From Bacteroidaceae bacterium (GTDB lineage: Bacteria > Bacteroidota > Bacteroidia > Bacteroidales > Bacteroidaceae), in NCBI GenBank assembly GCA_017507105.1, contig JAFWBM010000027.1, positions 1 through 64,000 on the forward strand: a DNA stretch of 64,000 nucleotides. The letters run 5' to 3'. Both the position numbers and the translations under genes were made by a program. Positions 55,922 through 64,000 of the stretch are shown piece after piece. Position 1 is the stretch's first letter. The number at the start of each line of letters is the position of its first letter. Under the pieces are notes generated by a model. It was given only the letters and a program-made list of their open reading frames with translations, was not told where the DNA came from and did no database searches.

Positions 55922-56419
55922 ATGAAAAAGATAACCTGCCCAAAATGTGATCATCCTATACTATTCGATGACAGCAGCTATCCTAAAGGTATGGCTGTTG
56001 TGTTCGAATGTGAACATTGCCGCAAGAGTTTCAGTATAAGAATAGGTGAAGAGTGCTGCGAATACCAAGAGGAGGACTTTGGGCATATCGTTGTCGTAGA
56101 AAATAAATTCTGTTATAAACAGACCCTACAACTTACTGAGGGTGACAATGTAATTGGACGATACAACAAAGGAACTGAGATTTCACATCCAATAGAGACA
56201 CGCGACCCCAGCATGGACCGTCGTCACTGCATAATAAACGTAAAGCGTAACGGAGTCGGAGAACTTATATACACCATACGTGATAACCCCAGTGTCACAG
56301 GTACATTTGTTATGAATCGTATATTGGGCGACAGAGAACGTCTGCGCATTGAAGACGGAGCCATAATAACATTAGGTGCCACCACCTTGATTCTTCACAC
56401 TCCATACGGTGAAGAGTAA
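55922..56419 (+). CDS. FHA-domain protein with N-terminal zinc ribbon
   Basis: A 165-residue protein. Cysteines 6, 9, 30 and 33 (CPKC ... CEHC) form a zinc ribbon; residues about 70-160 form a forkhead-associated domain with the phosphothreonine-binding pattern NVIGRYNKG, DPSMDRRHC and NGVGELIYTIRD. FHA domains read phosphothreonine marks; no kinase gene is close. It is co-transcribed with the HU-SPOR gene, so a signalling role at the envelope or division site is possible but inferred. Confidence 0.85.
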   Translation: MKKITCPKCDHPILFDDSSYPKGMAVVFECEHCRKSFSIRIGEECCEYQEEDFGHIVVVENKFCYKQTLQLTEGDNVIGRYNKGTEISHPIETRDPSMDRRHCIINVKRNGVGELIYTIRDNPSVTGTFVMNRILGDRERLRIEDGAIITLGATTLILHTPYGEE

Positions 56420-56431
56420 TATAACATACAC

Positions 56432-57193
56432 TCAAGGTATAATACTATCTGTATAAATCATACGTACATTATCCTTTAATGCGACAGGAACAAGTGTTGT
56501 ATCGTTTATTGTAAATAGTGCGGCATTATAATCACATAATGCATCCACCACTTCGAACATTCTGTATTCACACACACTGGTATGCAAAGCAAGCCACTCT
56601 ATCTTGGGACCAGTGAAAAAGTCATGCAACAACAGATGTTTTATAAGCGACATATACAAATCACTTGCCATGCAGGAATATAGAACCATGTTATAATCAC
56701 TTTCAACAAGTTCCATATAGTCTTCGTAACAGAAGGCCTCTACCAACATACGCTCTTTCAGCACAGAAAAATGAGTATCCAATAGCTTTGGATTTGAGAT
56801 TTTATCTGTAACCAGATACAGACTATCGTTTTCAATAAAAAAATCCCTTACCTCATCTGCAGTAATAGGTGTATACCTACCATAAATACGTCGGGAAAGG
56901 AATTCGTCAAGCGAAGGTACACTGTCTCCATAATGACCATAGCCGGTAATCTCATTAAACATACCCCAAGAGTGCGCTGCCACAAGTACACTATCTGATG
57001 TCATCTGCAAGTCGACCTCAATATATCGGTAACCTAAACCTGCAGCATTCTCCAATGCCTCCCTACTATTTGTATAGAGAAAGCCATCAATTGCACCTCC
57101 TGCATGCGCAATATAAACATACTTTCCATCACAACCTTTATTATCGGAGCATGCAACAACAAACAACAACAGTATTATATATATCTTGCGCAT
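56432..57193 (-). CDS. Glycerophosphodiester phosphodiesterase-like lipoprotein
   Basis: A 253-residue protein started at the ATG at 57193; FVVACSDN gives a lipoprotein cysteine near residue 14. The GDPD TIM-barrel motifs are present: catalytic histidine in IAHAGGA, metal-binding E-x-D in YIEVDLQM and second histidine in AAHSWGMF. It is shorter and more divergent than GlpQ, so substrate is uncertain. It lies five bases after the aminopeptidase gene. Confidence 0.75.
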   Translation of the reverse strand: MRKIYIILLLFVVACSDNKGCDGKYVYIAHAGGAIDGFLYTNSREALENAAGLGYRYIEVDLQMTSDSVLVAAHSWGMFNEITGYGHYGDSVPSLDEFLSRRIYGRYTPITADEVRDFFIENDSLYLVTDKISNPKLLDTHFSVLKERMLVEAFCYEDYMELVESDYNMVLYSCMASDLYMSLIKHLLLHDFFTGPKIEWLALHTSVCEYRMFEVVDALCDYNAALFTINDTTLVPVALKDNVRMIYTDSIIP

Positions 57194-57198
57194 TATTC

Positions 57199-58974
57199 TT
57201 ACAACGGAGCACACAACTCTCTCAAATAATCCAACAACTCACCTTCAAAGTATGGCGAAAGTTTGTTAAACACCCATGAATGATAACTGTCAAGATACTC
57301 AATAGAGTCTTTGTCAAGTAATTCGGGAATAACAGCACTCTTATCAATTGGAACCATTGTAAGTGGCTCAAGAGCATAAAAATCTCCAAACTCAGTTGTA
57401 ATATAATCGGTTACCAACATGGTATTCTCTATACGTATACCATACCTCCCTGACTTGTAAAGTCCCGGCTCATTTGTAACAGTCATTCCCGGCAACAGAT
57501 GTGTGGGAACGTTATTCATGCGTATCTGATGTGGACCCTCGTGTACATTAAGAAAATGACCTACACCATGTCCTGTTCCATGCAGATAGTTCTCTCCTGC
57601 CCTCCAAAGCCATTGACGTGCAAGAACATCGAGTTGTGTTCCACATGTTCCTTTAGGGAATTTAGCCATAGCCAATGAGATATGTCCACGCAACACTCGT
57701 GTATAATCCTCTTTCTCCTCTTGTGTAAGCTCTCCCAACGGAATTGTTCTTGTAACATCAGTTGTACCAAAATTATATTGGCCGCCACAATCAAGCAATA
57801 GAAAACCCTTAGGTTCAAGCATCGAAAACTCTTTTATAGTTGGTTCATAGTGTACAATAGCACCATTCTTGCCATATGCAGATATCGTAGCAAAGCTTAG
57901 ACCACAAAATCCGGCACATTCTTTACGATACTCAGTGAGTTTCTTATCTACATCCAGTTCACTCACACCACCCTCTTTCACAGTCGACCTGAGCCAATGT
58001 AAAAGTTTCACCATTGCCACACCCTCGGCCTGCATTGCATGTCTAAATCCCTCTATCTCTATTTCATTCTTAACCGATTTCATTCCGGCTACAGGAGAGT
58101 CTCTATATAGAAGTTTATCTTCACCTACAACCTCTCTTACAGCTGCATTGCACTTGTTTGGCTGTACTAATATTGTTTTATTGGAGTACTTCTTAAGCGC
58201 CGACCATACATCATCATACTCAGCTATTGATACCCCTTGAGATTGTAAATACTCACCAATATCGGAGGTTACCTTTCTTCTATCTACAAACAGAACCGCA
58301 TCACGTGCCGTAACAATCATATAAGATACAACAACCGGATTGTATTCGACATCGCAACCACGTATATTTGTAAGCCATGCAATCTCATCAAGCATCGTTA
58401 TCAACATTCCATCTGCACCCTCTTTATACAAAGCCTTACGCAAACGCATAATCTTATCAGCCGCACTCTCACCTGCAATATCTACCGGCATTACTTCTAC
58501 CATTCCAAGAGGTATAGATGGCCTATTACTCCACAATGTATCGAATGGTGCAACAGATGAATCGAGAATAATACCCTTTACCGATAGCCCATTACGCCAC
58601 GCATCAATCTCTGTTATGGAGCATACCGTTCCGTCTGTACCAACCCTGCCTCCCTCATCTATATTGTCACATAACCACTCTATTATTGTCGGAGTTTCAG
58701 ATAAACCATCACGCATCAACTCGTAACCATTTGCTTCAACAATCTTTTCAGCAGCAAGCCAATATCTAGAATCGGTCCACAATAGAGCCTTGTCAGGTGT
58801 AATGACAACACTCCCAGCCGATCCATCAAAACCAGAAATCCACTCCCTAACCTTCCACCTATCGGCAACATATTCACTACTATGCGAATCGCTGCTCACT
58901 ATTATAAAGGCCTGCAACCCTTCGGTTGACATATATTTTCTAAGGGATGTCACCCTTTGTGCTATATCATTCAT
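57199..58974 (-). CDS. pepP: Xaa-Pro aminopeptidase (aminopeptidase P, long form)
   Basis: A 591-residue M24 metallopeptidase. Two creatinase-like N-terminal domains precede the catalytic pita-bread domain, where the dinuclear metal ligands are seen in LLDCGGQYNFGTTDVTRTI (two aspartates), HGTGHGVGHFLNVHEGP (histidine), VTNEPGLY and RIENTMLV (glutamates). The length matches the three-domain APP1-like form. It removes N-terminal residues ahead of proline. The gene heads a unit with the GDPD lipoprotein. Confidence 0.92.
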   Translation of the reverse strand: MNDIAQRVTSLRKYMSTEGLQAFIIVSSDSHSSEYVADRWKVREWISGFDGSAGSVVITPDKALLWTDSRYWLAAEKIVEANGYELMRDGLSETPTIIEWLCDNIDEGGRVGTDGTVCSITEIDAWRNGLSVKGIILDSSVAPFDTLWSNRPSIPLGMVEVMPVDIAGESAADKIMRLRKALYKEGADGMLITMLDEIAWLTNIRGCDVEYNPVVVSYMIVTARDAVLFVDRRKVTSDIGEYLQSQGVSIAEYDDVWSALKKYSNKTILVQPNKCNAAVREVVGEDKLLYRDSPVAGMKSVKNEIEIEGFRHAMQAEGVAMVKLLHWLRSTVKEGGVSELDVDKKLTEYRKECAGFCGLSFATISAYGKNGAIVHYEPTIKEFSMLEPKGFLLLDCGGQYNFGTTDVTRTIPLGELTQEEKEDYTRVLRGHISLAMAKFPKGTCGTQLDVLARQWLWRAGENYLHGTGHGVGHFLNVHEGPHQIRMNNVPTHLLPGMTVTNEPGLYKSGRYGIRIENTMLVTDYITTEFGDFYALEPLTMVPIDKSAVIPELLDKDSIEYLDSYHSWVFNKLSPYFEGELLDYLRELCAPL

Positions 58975-59095
58975 AATACTTATTTATATATTTAGGTTCC
59001 TACTGACTACATTACAACACAACAGAAAGAACAATTTACTATATGCGAAAATAATAATAATGATAATTAACGCCAAACAGTATATAACAAAAAAT

Positions 59096-59123
59096 GAAGA
59101 GAATAGATAAGCTATTCTCTTCA
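59096..59123 (-). terminator. Intrinsic terminator of tRNA-His
   Basis: GAAGAGAATAG and its complement with a five-base loop, followed on the minus strand by ATTTTTT; immediately after the tRNA. Confidence 0.85.
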
Positions 59124-59127
59124 TCCG

Positions 59128-59202
59128 GGTGACTAGTGGGATTCGAACCCACGACATTCAGAACCACAATCTGACGCTCTAACCGACTGAACTATAGTCA
59201 CC
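59128..59202 (-). tRNA. tRNA-His (anticodon GTG)
   Basis: A 75-base cloverleaf including the extra 5' G (position -1) opposite C73. Acceptor stem GTGACTA/TAGTCAC, anticodon stem TCAGA/TCTGA with loop TTGTGGT (anticodon GTG), and T-arm GTGGGTTCGAATCCCAC. CCA is not encoded. Confidence 0.96.
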
Positions 59203-59234
59203 ATTCAAACGTCCGCTTTCCTTAGAAAAGCGAT

Positions 59235-59243
59235 GCAAAGGTA
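59235..59243 (-). promoter_or_regulatory. -7 promoter box (TACCTTTGC) of tRNA-His
   Basis: Exact TAnnTTTGC on the minus strand, 32 bases before the tRNA. Confidence 0.6.
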
Positions 59244-59351
59244 AGAAGTTTTTTTTAATAAAACAAGATATTACACTTTTTTCTCTATCTTTTTTAGAAA
59301 ATATTTATTATTTCTACTGTTACAGAGCACTTTTATATTTATTATAAAAAC

Positions 59352-59392
59352 AATATATGCCGACACTTTTTATAAAAGTGTCGGCATATATT
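59352..59392 (-). terminator. Intrinsic terminator of the SusD-like gene
   Basis: AATATATGCCGACACTTTT and its perfect complement with a three-base loop, followed on the minus strand by TTTTTATA. Confidence 0.85.
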
Positions 59393-59414
59393 ACACATCA
59401 GAAACCTAATGATA

Positions 59415-62294
59415 TCAAAATTGTTTTAACTCATTTGCATTGAGCATAAAACTCTTATTAACCTTCATTATGTTATCCTTGACATCAATAACATTAGAAG
59501 TATCAATCTTCTTCAAGCCACCCTTGAAACCACGTAGCTCAAGTGTCTTGGCTGGCGCCTCGCTTACCTCTGTTGCCGGAGCAAGCTCAAGTCCGATAAA
59601 ATCGGAGATTACAGAGAAATCCAGTGCATAGAACATCCAAGAATCATATTCTGTTTTATTATCAGGATGGTTTGTAAATACAATCTTACCGTCTTTATTA
59701 AAACCACCTATTAAAGCACCTGATAAATAAATCTGACCTGCTTGAGAGTCACATAGGCCCAAAATAGTATTATATGTATTGCCATCATATTCGAGATCGG
59801 CACAATTCTGTGCAGGCATAGTGATGAGACCGGTCTCTGCATCGTACAACATAAGGAATGAGTCATCATACCCTATATCGGCTCCGAGAGGACCGGAGAA
59901 TCCTGTTCCAAGAAGATAAACATCTCCATCTATTTCAACCTGCTGAATATTACCTACATAGGATGAAACTTTTCCCTCCCATGTTGCCGTAACACTCCAC
60001 TCACCCACGTAATCCTCGATAGGAGCACCTGTAATCCTTGTATCAGGTACATAGAAACCATCACGTTGGATAGTCTCAACACCTATTGTGAAATAACCAT
60101 CTGCAGTTGAACCCAGTTCCGTACTTATAAAGTATATAAGGTTTAGAGAAAATGTACCTGTCTCTGCATTATATGTACATGGGTATTTTTCATATGTAAG
60201 ACCGGACTGCAAAGGATAGTGAGGTATGTCGGAAACATACACAGGGCCAAAAGTTTGATCCTCCGTAACAAAATGAACAGGAACTTGACATTCACCGGTC
60301 TGTCTGTTATAGTTTATTGTAAGATTCATTTCATTTGCTACACCCTCAAGATGGAACTGAGCATCGATATCATTAAGAAGGCACTCACGATAGTACAAGG
60401 GAAGGTCAGAATGAGTACCACTCCAATAACCTGCAAGGTTATATGTACATGTACCTACCTTTTCCCACTCACTCCATTCGTCATTGTTGTTATTATCGTT
60501 GTATTTTTCATATATCGACATATCAATCTCTGAAGGATATTCAACTGTATTGGTTGGGTCGGGATTGTTAATAAGCGCAACATTCTTTTCCATTGCCGCA
60601 TTGGGAATTACCATATTCCAAGTAGGTTTTATTCCCTCACAGTTTATCTTGTAACTTTCATCTGGAGCATTGGTTCCACTGTAGTTTTGCACTACACCAA
60701 ACTGCAAACGCTTAGCCAATGGAAATGCGTTACCTTCACCCCAGAACTCGATACGCATCTGAGTAAGAACATTGAACTGAAAAGTCCTTAATGTTGTGGC
60801 ATTACAGCTATAGCTGACGTCTCGATAAGAGCGAACGAAGTTATTTAACAACTCTTTTCCTTCTTCCAAACCACGCGACATACCAACAGCCTCGGCCTCG
60901 ATAAGATACATCTCCTCGACACGCATAATGGGCACATCCGACACAGCACCAATTCTATAGTCTTCTACTGCATGATATTTACAACGGAACTTCAAAGCAA
61001 GATAATCGGGTTTATCGGTAAGCCAATCACTACCTCTTGCAACTTCGTAGTTATACTTGTTTCTGTCGGGGTCGACAAAAGATTGCTTACGAAAATCGGT
61101 ATCAGAAATAACATCGTACAACGACCTATCAATAACGGGCATTGTTAAAGAAGAGTATCCCCACTCTGCTTCAGGAGACATCCATCCAACAAAATTACAA
61201 AGGTTTCCCATTTTGTTGACATCGTACGATGTATACCACATCCACCCTTGAGTAGCCTCGGTAAATCCCCAATTGAGCCATTGATTATCACCCTCCGGAG
61301 CTGCGCCGGATGTGTCAATTGCAAGACGCGCATATTTTGCCGCATTCTCATAGTCCTCGTCCCACAAGTGAACCTTGGCACGTATACCATATACTACTGC
61401 AAGATTAGGAATTTTTAAATTATTAAAATCATAAGCCTTAAGTGCCTCTTCTGCTGCATCAAGGTCTTCCAATATAAACTCTATCATCTCATCGTGTGTG
61501 GCACGGGGATTATTGGCAGCCTGCTCGGTAGTTGTATTCTCGGTTACAATAGGAACTGTAAGTCCAAGCACATTTGAGCAATCGGTATATATATTCTCTT
61601 TTGGCTCATATAATACAGTAAGCATATAGTAGCTAAATGCACGATATACACGTGCTACAGCAGCAACAGCATTGGTATAAGAGTTTACATCATCGGCACT
61701 TACTTCTTTTGTTATCGCCAATATTTGGTTAGCCTTATCTATATATTTATAGAATGTATACCATGTAAGATATGCCGGATAGCTATTACTGGACATATTC
61801 TTATCTACTACATTATAAGTCTTATACCAATCATAAACTACATTATCAGCACTACCGGGATACATATCACCCAAAAGTTGTGTCTGCGCTATCATATATG
61901 CAGGATAAGACATATCGGTCTCGTGTTCTTGTTTGCCGAAAATAAAATATCCTTGTGATAACTGACTGGGAATATCATTAAGATTCCCCATCAAATCTAG
62001 ATCTAAAATGTTAAGTTTATTACCCTCTCCATCATATTTCGCATCAGAGACATACATACTATCTATTCTACCTAATGCTCCGGCATTAAACTTAATATTA
62101 TCTTTGTAAAGAGAAATTTGAGTTTCACTGCCATTCTCCTCGAATTTCAAGCTGTCAATGCTTGATGTAAGATAGCCTTTTTGATGCTTACTACCCTTGT
62201 ACATATGCAAAGTCTGGCCATTCACATGTGATATTGCCGAGTTAGCAAGCAACACAAGCACCAACAATGTTATATATCTGTTCAGTGTCTTCAT
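59415..62294 (-). CDS. SusD/RagB-like protein with extra N- and C-terminal modules, no SusC partner
   Basis: A 959-residue secreted protein from the ATG at 62294. A signal peptide ends near residue 26 (HVNGQT) and has no lipobox cysteine, unlike normal SusD proteins. A short module (about 27-80, SSIDSLKFEENGSE) precedes a SusD-like helical domain (about 85-600: YTFYKYIDKANQIL, VARVYRAFSYYML, MRVEEMYLIEAEAVG, QMRIEFWGEGNAFPLAKRL). Beyond about 610 come beta-rich domains (EWEKVGTCTYNLAGYWSG; EDYVGEWSVTATW). It follows a small T9SS-CTD protein by 26 bases. Binding of a nutrient or glycan is inferred. Confidence 0.78.
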   Translation of the reverse strand: MKTLNRYITLLVLVLLANSAISHVNGQTLHMYKGSKHQKGYLTSSIDSLKFEENGSETQISLYKDNIKFNAGALGRIDSMYVSDAKYDGEGNKLNILDLDLMGNLNDIPSQLSQGYFIFGKQEHETDMSYPAYMIAQTQLLGDMYPGSADNVVYDWYKTYNVVDKNMSSNSYPAYLTWYTFYKYIDKANQILAITKEVSADDVNSYTNAVAAVARVYRAFSYYMLTVLYEPKENIYTDCSNVLGLTVPIVTENTTTEQAANNPRATHDEMIEFILEDLDAAEEALKAYDFNNLKIPNLAVVYGIRAKVHLWDEDYENAAKYARLAIDTSGAAPEGDNQWLNWGFTEATQGWMWYTSYDVNKMGNLCNFVGWMSPEAEWGYSSLTMPVIDRSLYDVISDTDFRKQSFVDPDRNKYNYEVARGSDWLTDKPDYLALKFRCKYHAVEDYRIGAVSDVPIMRVEEMYLIEAEAVGMSRGLEEGKELLNNFVRSYRDVSYSCNATTLRTFQFNVLTQMRIEFWGEGNAFPLAKRLQFGVVQNYSGTNAPDESYKINCEGIKPTWNMVIPNAAMEKNVALINNPDPTNTVEYPSEIDMSIYEKYNDNNNNDEWSEWEKVGTCTYNLAGYWSGTHSDLPLYYRECLLNDIDAQFHLEGVANEMNLTINYNRQTGECQVPVHFVTEDQTFGPVYVSDIPHYPLQSGLTYEKYPCTYNAETGTFSLNLIYFISTELGSTADGYFTIGVETIQRDGFYVPDTRITGAPIEDYVGEWSVTATWEGKVSSYVGNIQQVEIDGDVYLLGTGFSGPLGADIGYDDSFLMLYDAETGLITMPAQNCADLEYDGNTYNTILGLCDSQAGQIYLSGALIGGFNKDGKIVFTNHPDNKTEYDSWMFYALDFSVISDFIGLELAPATEVSEAPAKTLELRGFKGGLKKIDTSNVIDVKDNIMKVNKSFMLNANELKQF

Positions 62295-62320
62295 ATACAT
62301 AATATAAATAATTAATAGAA

Positions 62321-62812
62321 TCAACGTTTTATAATCTTATGAGTAGTAACAACACCGGCCGATATTGCTTTCACAAGATATACACCATTAACAAGCCCTT
62401 CGATTGACAGCACTGCAGTGTTTGATAAAACAGACTTATCGAGCACTAAATTACCACTAGCACTATACAGAGAAACCGATGTAATCTCTGTCACACTGCT
62501 CAAACTGATTTCGTTTGCCACATTATTGTATTTGATGGTCACATCCGATTCTTCGGCCCAATTATCTTCAATACCTGTATACCCGTCAAAAGATATACCC
62601 ATACAATAAGAGGGATAAGAAACCACCTCTTCGCTGTTGTTGAAAAATAGATTCACGACAGAGAGTGTGTCTTCTACACCAAAGGTTATTTTACTTATAT
62701 TATCCACCGCAAATGTATAGACCTGCCCGGAAGTGTGAAATTTAATATTCTTATCGGTAGACGCCAAGGCACACACCGACAAAAACAATAAAGGAATTAA
62801 CAATTTTCTCAT
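62321..62812 (-). CDS. Small secreted protein with type IX secretion C-terminal sorting domain
   Basis: A 163-residue protein: signal peptide to about 18 (CALAS), a short module (about 20-75) with VDNISKITFG that resembles the module in the downstream SusD-like protein, and a type A T9SS sorting domain (about 92-163) with SVSLYSASGNLVLDKSV, LSIEGLVNGVYLVKAI and the terminal HKIIKR. Almost nothing lies between signal, module and sorting domain, so the passenger is minimal. It is first in a two-gene unit with the SusD-like gene. Confidence 0.8.
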   Translation of the reverse strand: MRKLLIPLLFLSVCALASTDKNIKFHTSGQVYTFAVDNISKITFGVEDTLSVVNLFFNNSEEVVSYPSYCMGISFDGYTGIEDNWAEESDVTIKYNNVANEISLSSVTEITSVSLYSASGNLVLDKSVLSNTAVLSIEGLVNGVYLVKAISAGVVTTHKIIKR

Positions 62813-62924
62813 AATACACAGTTAATTTTTAAGGATTTTTTTGCAAAAATATTGATTCAGCAACAATTACACCCTCCTATTTAGTTAAACAATGTTAAAT
62901 AAATAGCCGAATTAATATTAAAAA

Positions 62925-62978
62925 AGTGACCCATACCGTTATATACGATTTCCATCATATATAACGGTATGGGTCACT
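62925..62978 (-). terminator. Strong terminator of the DUF6057-like gene
   Basis: A perfect 21-base stem (AGTGACCCATACCGTTATAT plus A and complement) with a 12-base loop; on the minus strand a run of six T follows the stem. Confidence 0.88.
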
Positions 62979-63012
62979 CACTTAAAAGAGAGTTACTTAA
63001 ATATTTACAATA

Positions 63013-64000
63013 TCAATCGTCGTAAGCGAAATACCACCAATAGGTGTGACCGAAATGTTTTCTTATAAAGTTAGAACGTATATGCAACTGAGGATATTTT
63101 CGTTCAAGCTCGAGCATGCTTACATACATCTTACCTAATGAATCAACATCAAGCATATTACCGAACTCCTGTGAGCTCAGTGTATACTCTTTGATTGCAT
63201 CCTTATAGTGTTCAGGAATTCTCTCCCCATAATCCCAATCAAGTAACCCCATTATAAGAAGTTCAGAACGCATACTATCAGCATCAAAAGTTATCTCATA
63301 GTCACCTATTGTAGTAACATAGTAGATAATAGCCTCCTTATAATGCTGCGGCAAGCGTTTGCCACTCTTTATATCATAGAAACGAGGTAGTTCCTTTACA
63401 AACTCATTAATGCGTTTATCCAGCAATAGCGAACACAAATAGTAGTCGGCAATCATACGTGACGGTATGCTATCCTTATCTATTACTCGACGTAGATAAT
63501 CTACTGCTGTCTCATCTTCATTTCTTGCAAGCCCCAGAGTGGAATATACCGTATCAGGTGGAAATGGAGAACTCCTATCCAGAGACGGTAAAAGACCTTC
63601 TGCTCCGTAGTATTGGGGATAAAAGAAGAGTCGTTCGGCCATACTTCCCTTATTGGCGAGATAGAATGCACGTGCAGCTGTAAGGTCATGCGAAGCATTC
63701 AGTGAACGACTAGCTACATTCAATGCAGCATCAAGGTCACCACGCTTAAAATAACTATATGCCAATGCTTCGTGCTTGAAATTATCATTACCATTTGACA
63801 ATCCACCTATCGTACAAAAGAAAATAGCAAAGAGGAGAAGATTACGCCACACTATCCTATGACCTTCCATCTGCAGATTCTTGATTTTTGCAAACAAAAA
63901 ATTATGCATAATGAATGCCATAAATGTGTATATAGAGAGTCCTATAACAAGAATCCACACCCATGTCACTACAGATGTACCGACACCGGTATATATTGCC
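63013..64000 (-). CDS. DUF6057-like membrane protein, C-terminal part (cut by window edge)
   Basis: The reading frame stays open to the right edge, so the GTG at 63969 is probably not the start. The visible part has two membrane helices near its N-terminal end (ILVIGLSIYTFMAFIMHNFL and NLLLFAIFFCTIGGL), then a long soluble helical region with TPR-like pairs (YSYFKRGDLDAALNVASRSLN, MIADYYLCSLLLDKRIN, HYKEAIIYYV) ending HTYWWYFAYDD. This matches the Bacteroidetes DUF6057 family, whose full members begin with several more membrane helices. Function unknown. Confidence 0.7.
   Translation of the reverse strand, partial: AIYTGVGTSVVTWVWILVIGLSIYTFMAFIMHNFLFAKIKNLQMEGHRIVWRNLLLFAIFFCTIGGLSNGNDNFKHEALAYSYFKRGDLDAALNVASRSLNASHDLTAARAFYLANKGSMAERLFFYPQYYGAEGLLPSLDRSSPFPPDTVYSTLGLARNEDETAVDYLRRVIDKDSIPSRMIADYYLCSLLLDKRINEFVKELPRFYDIKSGKRLPQHYKEAIIYYVTTIGDYEITFDADSMRSELLIMGLLDWDYGERIPEHYKDAIKEYTLSSQEFGNMLDVDSLGKMYVSMLELERKYPQLHIRSNFIRKHFGHTYWWYFAYDD

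Overview
The window reads as a chromosomal segment of an anaerobic Bacteroidota, order Bacteroidales. Evidence: many promoters match the Bacteroidetes TAnnTTTG(C) -7 box, there is little Shine-Dalgarno signal, and the gene families are typical of the group: a XusABC-like xenosiderophore system, DUF4374, DUF4250, HU-SPOR protein, SusD/RagB-like protein and a type IX secretion (T9SS) sorting domain. The sequence is AT-rich. I cannot settle family or genus. No phage, insertion sequence, integrase or CRISPR array is visible.

Layout. 1-7.7 kb: start of an ECF sigma factor running off the left edge, a possible JAB-like hypothetical, an epimerase + PAP2 lipid-phosphatase pair, VanZ-like protein, prfB + CYTH, and an ArgE-type deacylase with an SUMF1-like lipoprotein. 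7.7-16.7 kb: M23/LysM endopeptidase, ndk, recG, ispD, DJ-1 protein, a TonB/ExbD/ExbB set with pdxJ, and divergent NAD kinase. 16.7-25.3 kb: a decayed gene remnant, DUF4250, CzcA/CzcB-type metal efflux with a very His-rich adaptor, PfkB kinase, LOG-family protein and an MsbA-like ABC exporter. 25.3-30.8 kb: DUF4294-like protein, a CoA-transferase cluster, miaB. 30.8-36 kb: xusCBA. 36-46.8 kb: pspC, Nif3 + zinc-ribbon coiled coil, TlpA, Dus, aminotransferase, TPR protein, gyrA, trmD. 46.9-59 kb: pyrD/pyrK, XRE regulator, a 0.9-kb gene-free AT-rich tract, holA, an orphan HsdR_N nuclease-like protein, nitrilase-family amidase, tRNA-Ser(CGA), U32 protein, HU-SPOR + FHA pair, GDPD lipoprotein, aminopeptidase P, tRNA-His(GTG). 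59-64 kb: an orphan SusD-like fusion protein, a mini T9SS-CTD protein, and a DUF6057-like protein cut by the right edge.

How the parts fit. Most is core housekeeping. Accessory interest lies in iron piracy (XusA energised by TonB/ExbBD, possibly the set at 12.8-14.7 kb), metal efflux, and the orphan SusD-like/T9SS pair. The most unusual non-coding signal is a ~95-bp repeat whose end carries a -7 promoter box placed in front of prfB and pspC, with two diverged inverted copies in front of NAD kinase. Two 12-2-12 inverted repeats made of face-to-face -7 boxes are a related signal. I did not see a large unknown gene system; the best candidates for new biology are the promoter-bearing repeat family, the SusD fusion, a possible structured RNA beside tRNA-Ser and two apparently leaderless genes.
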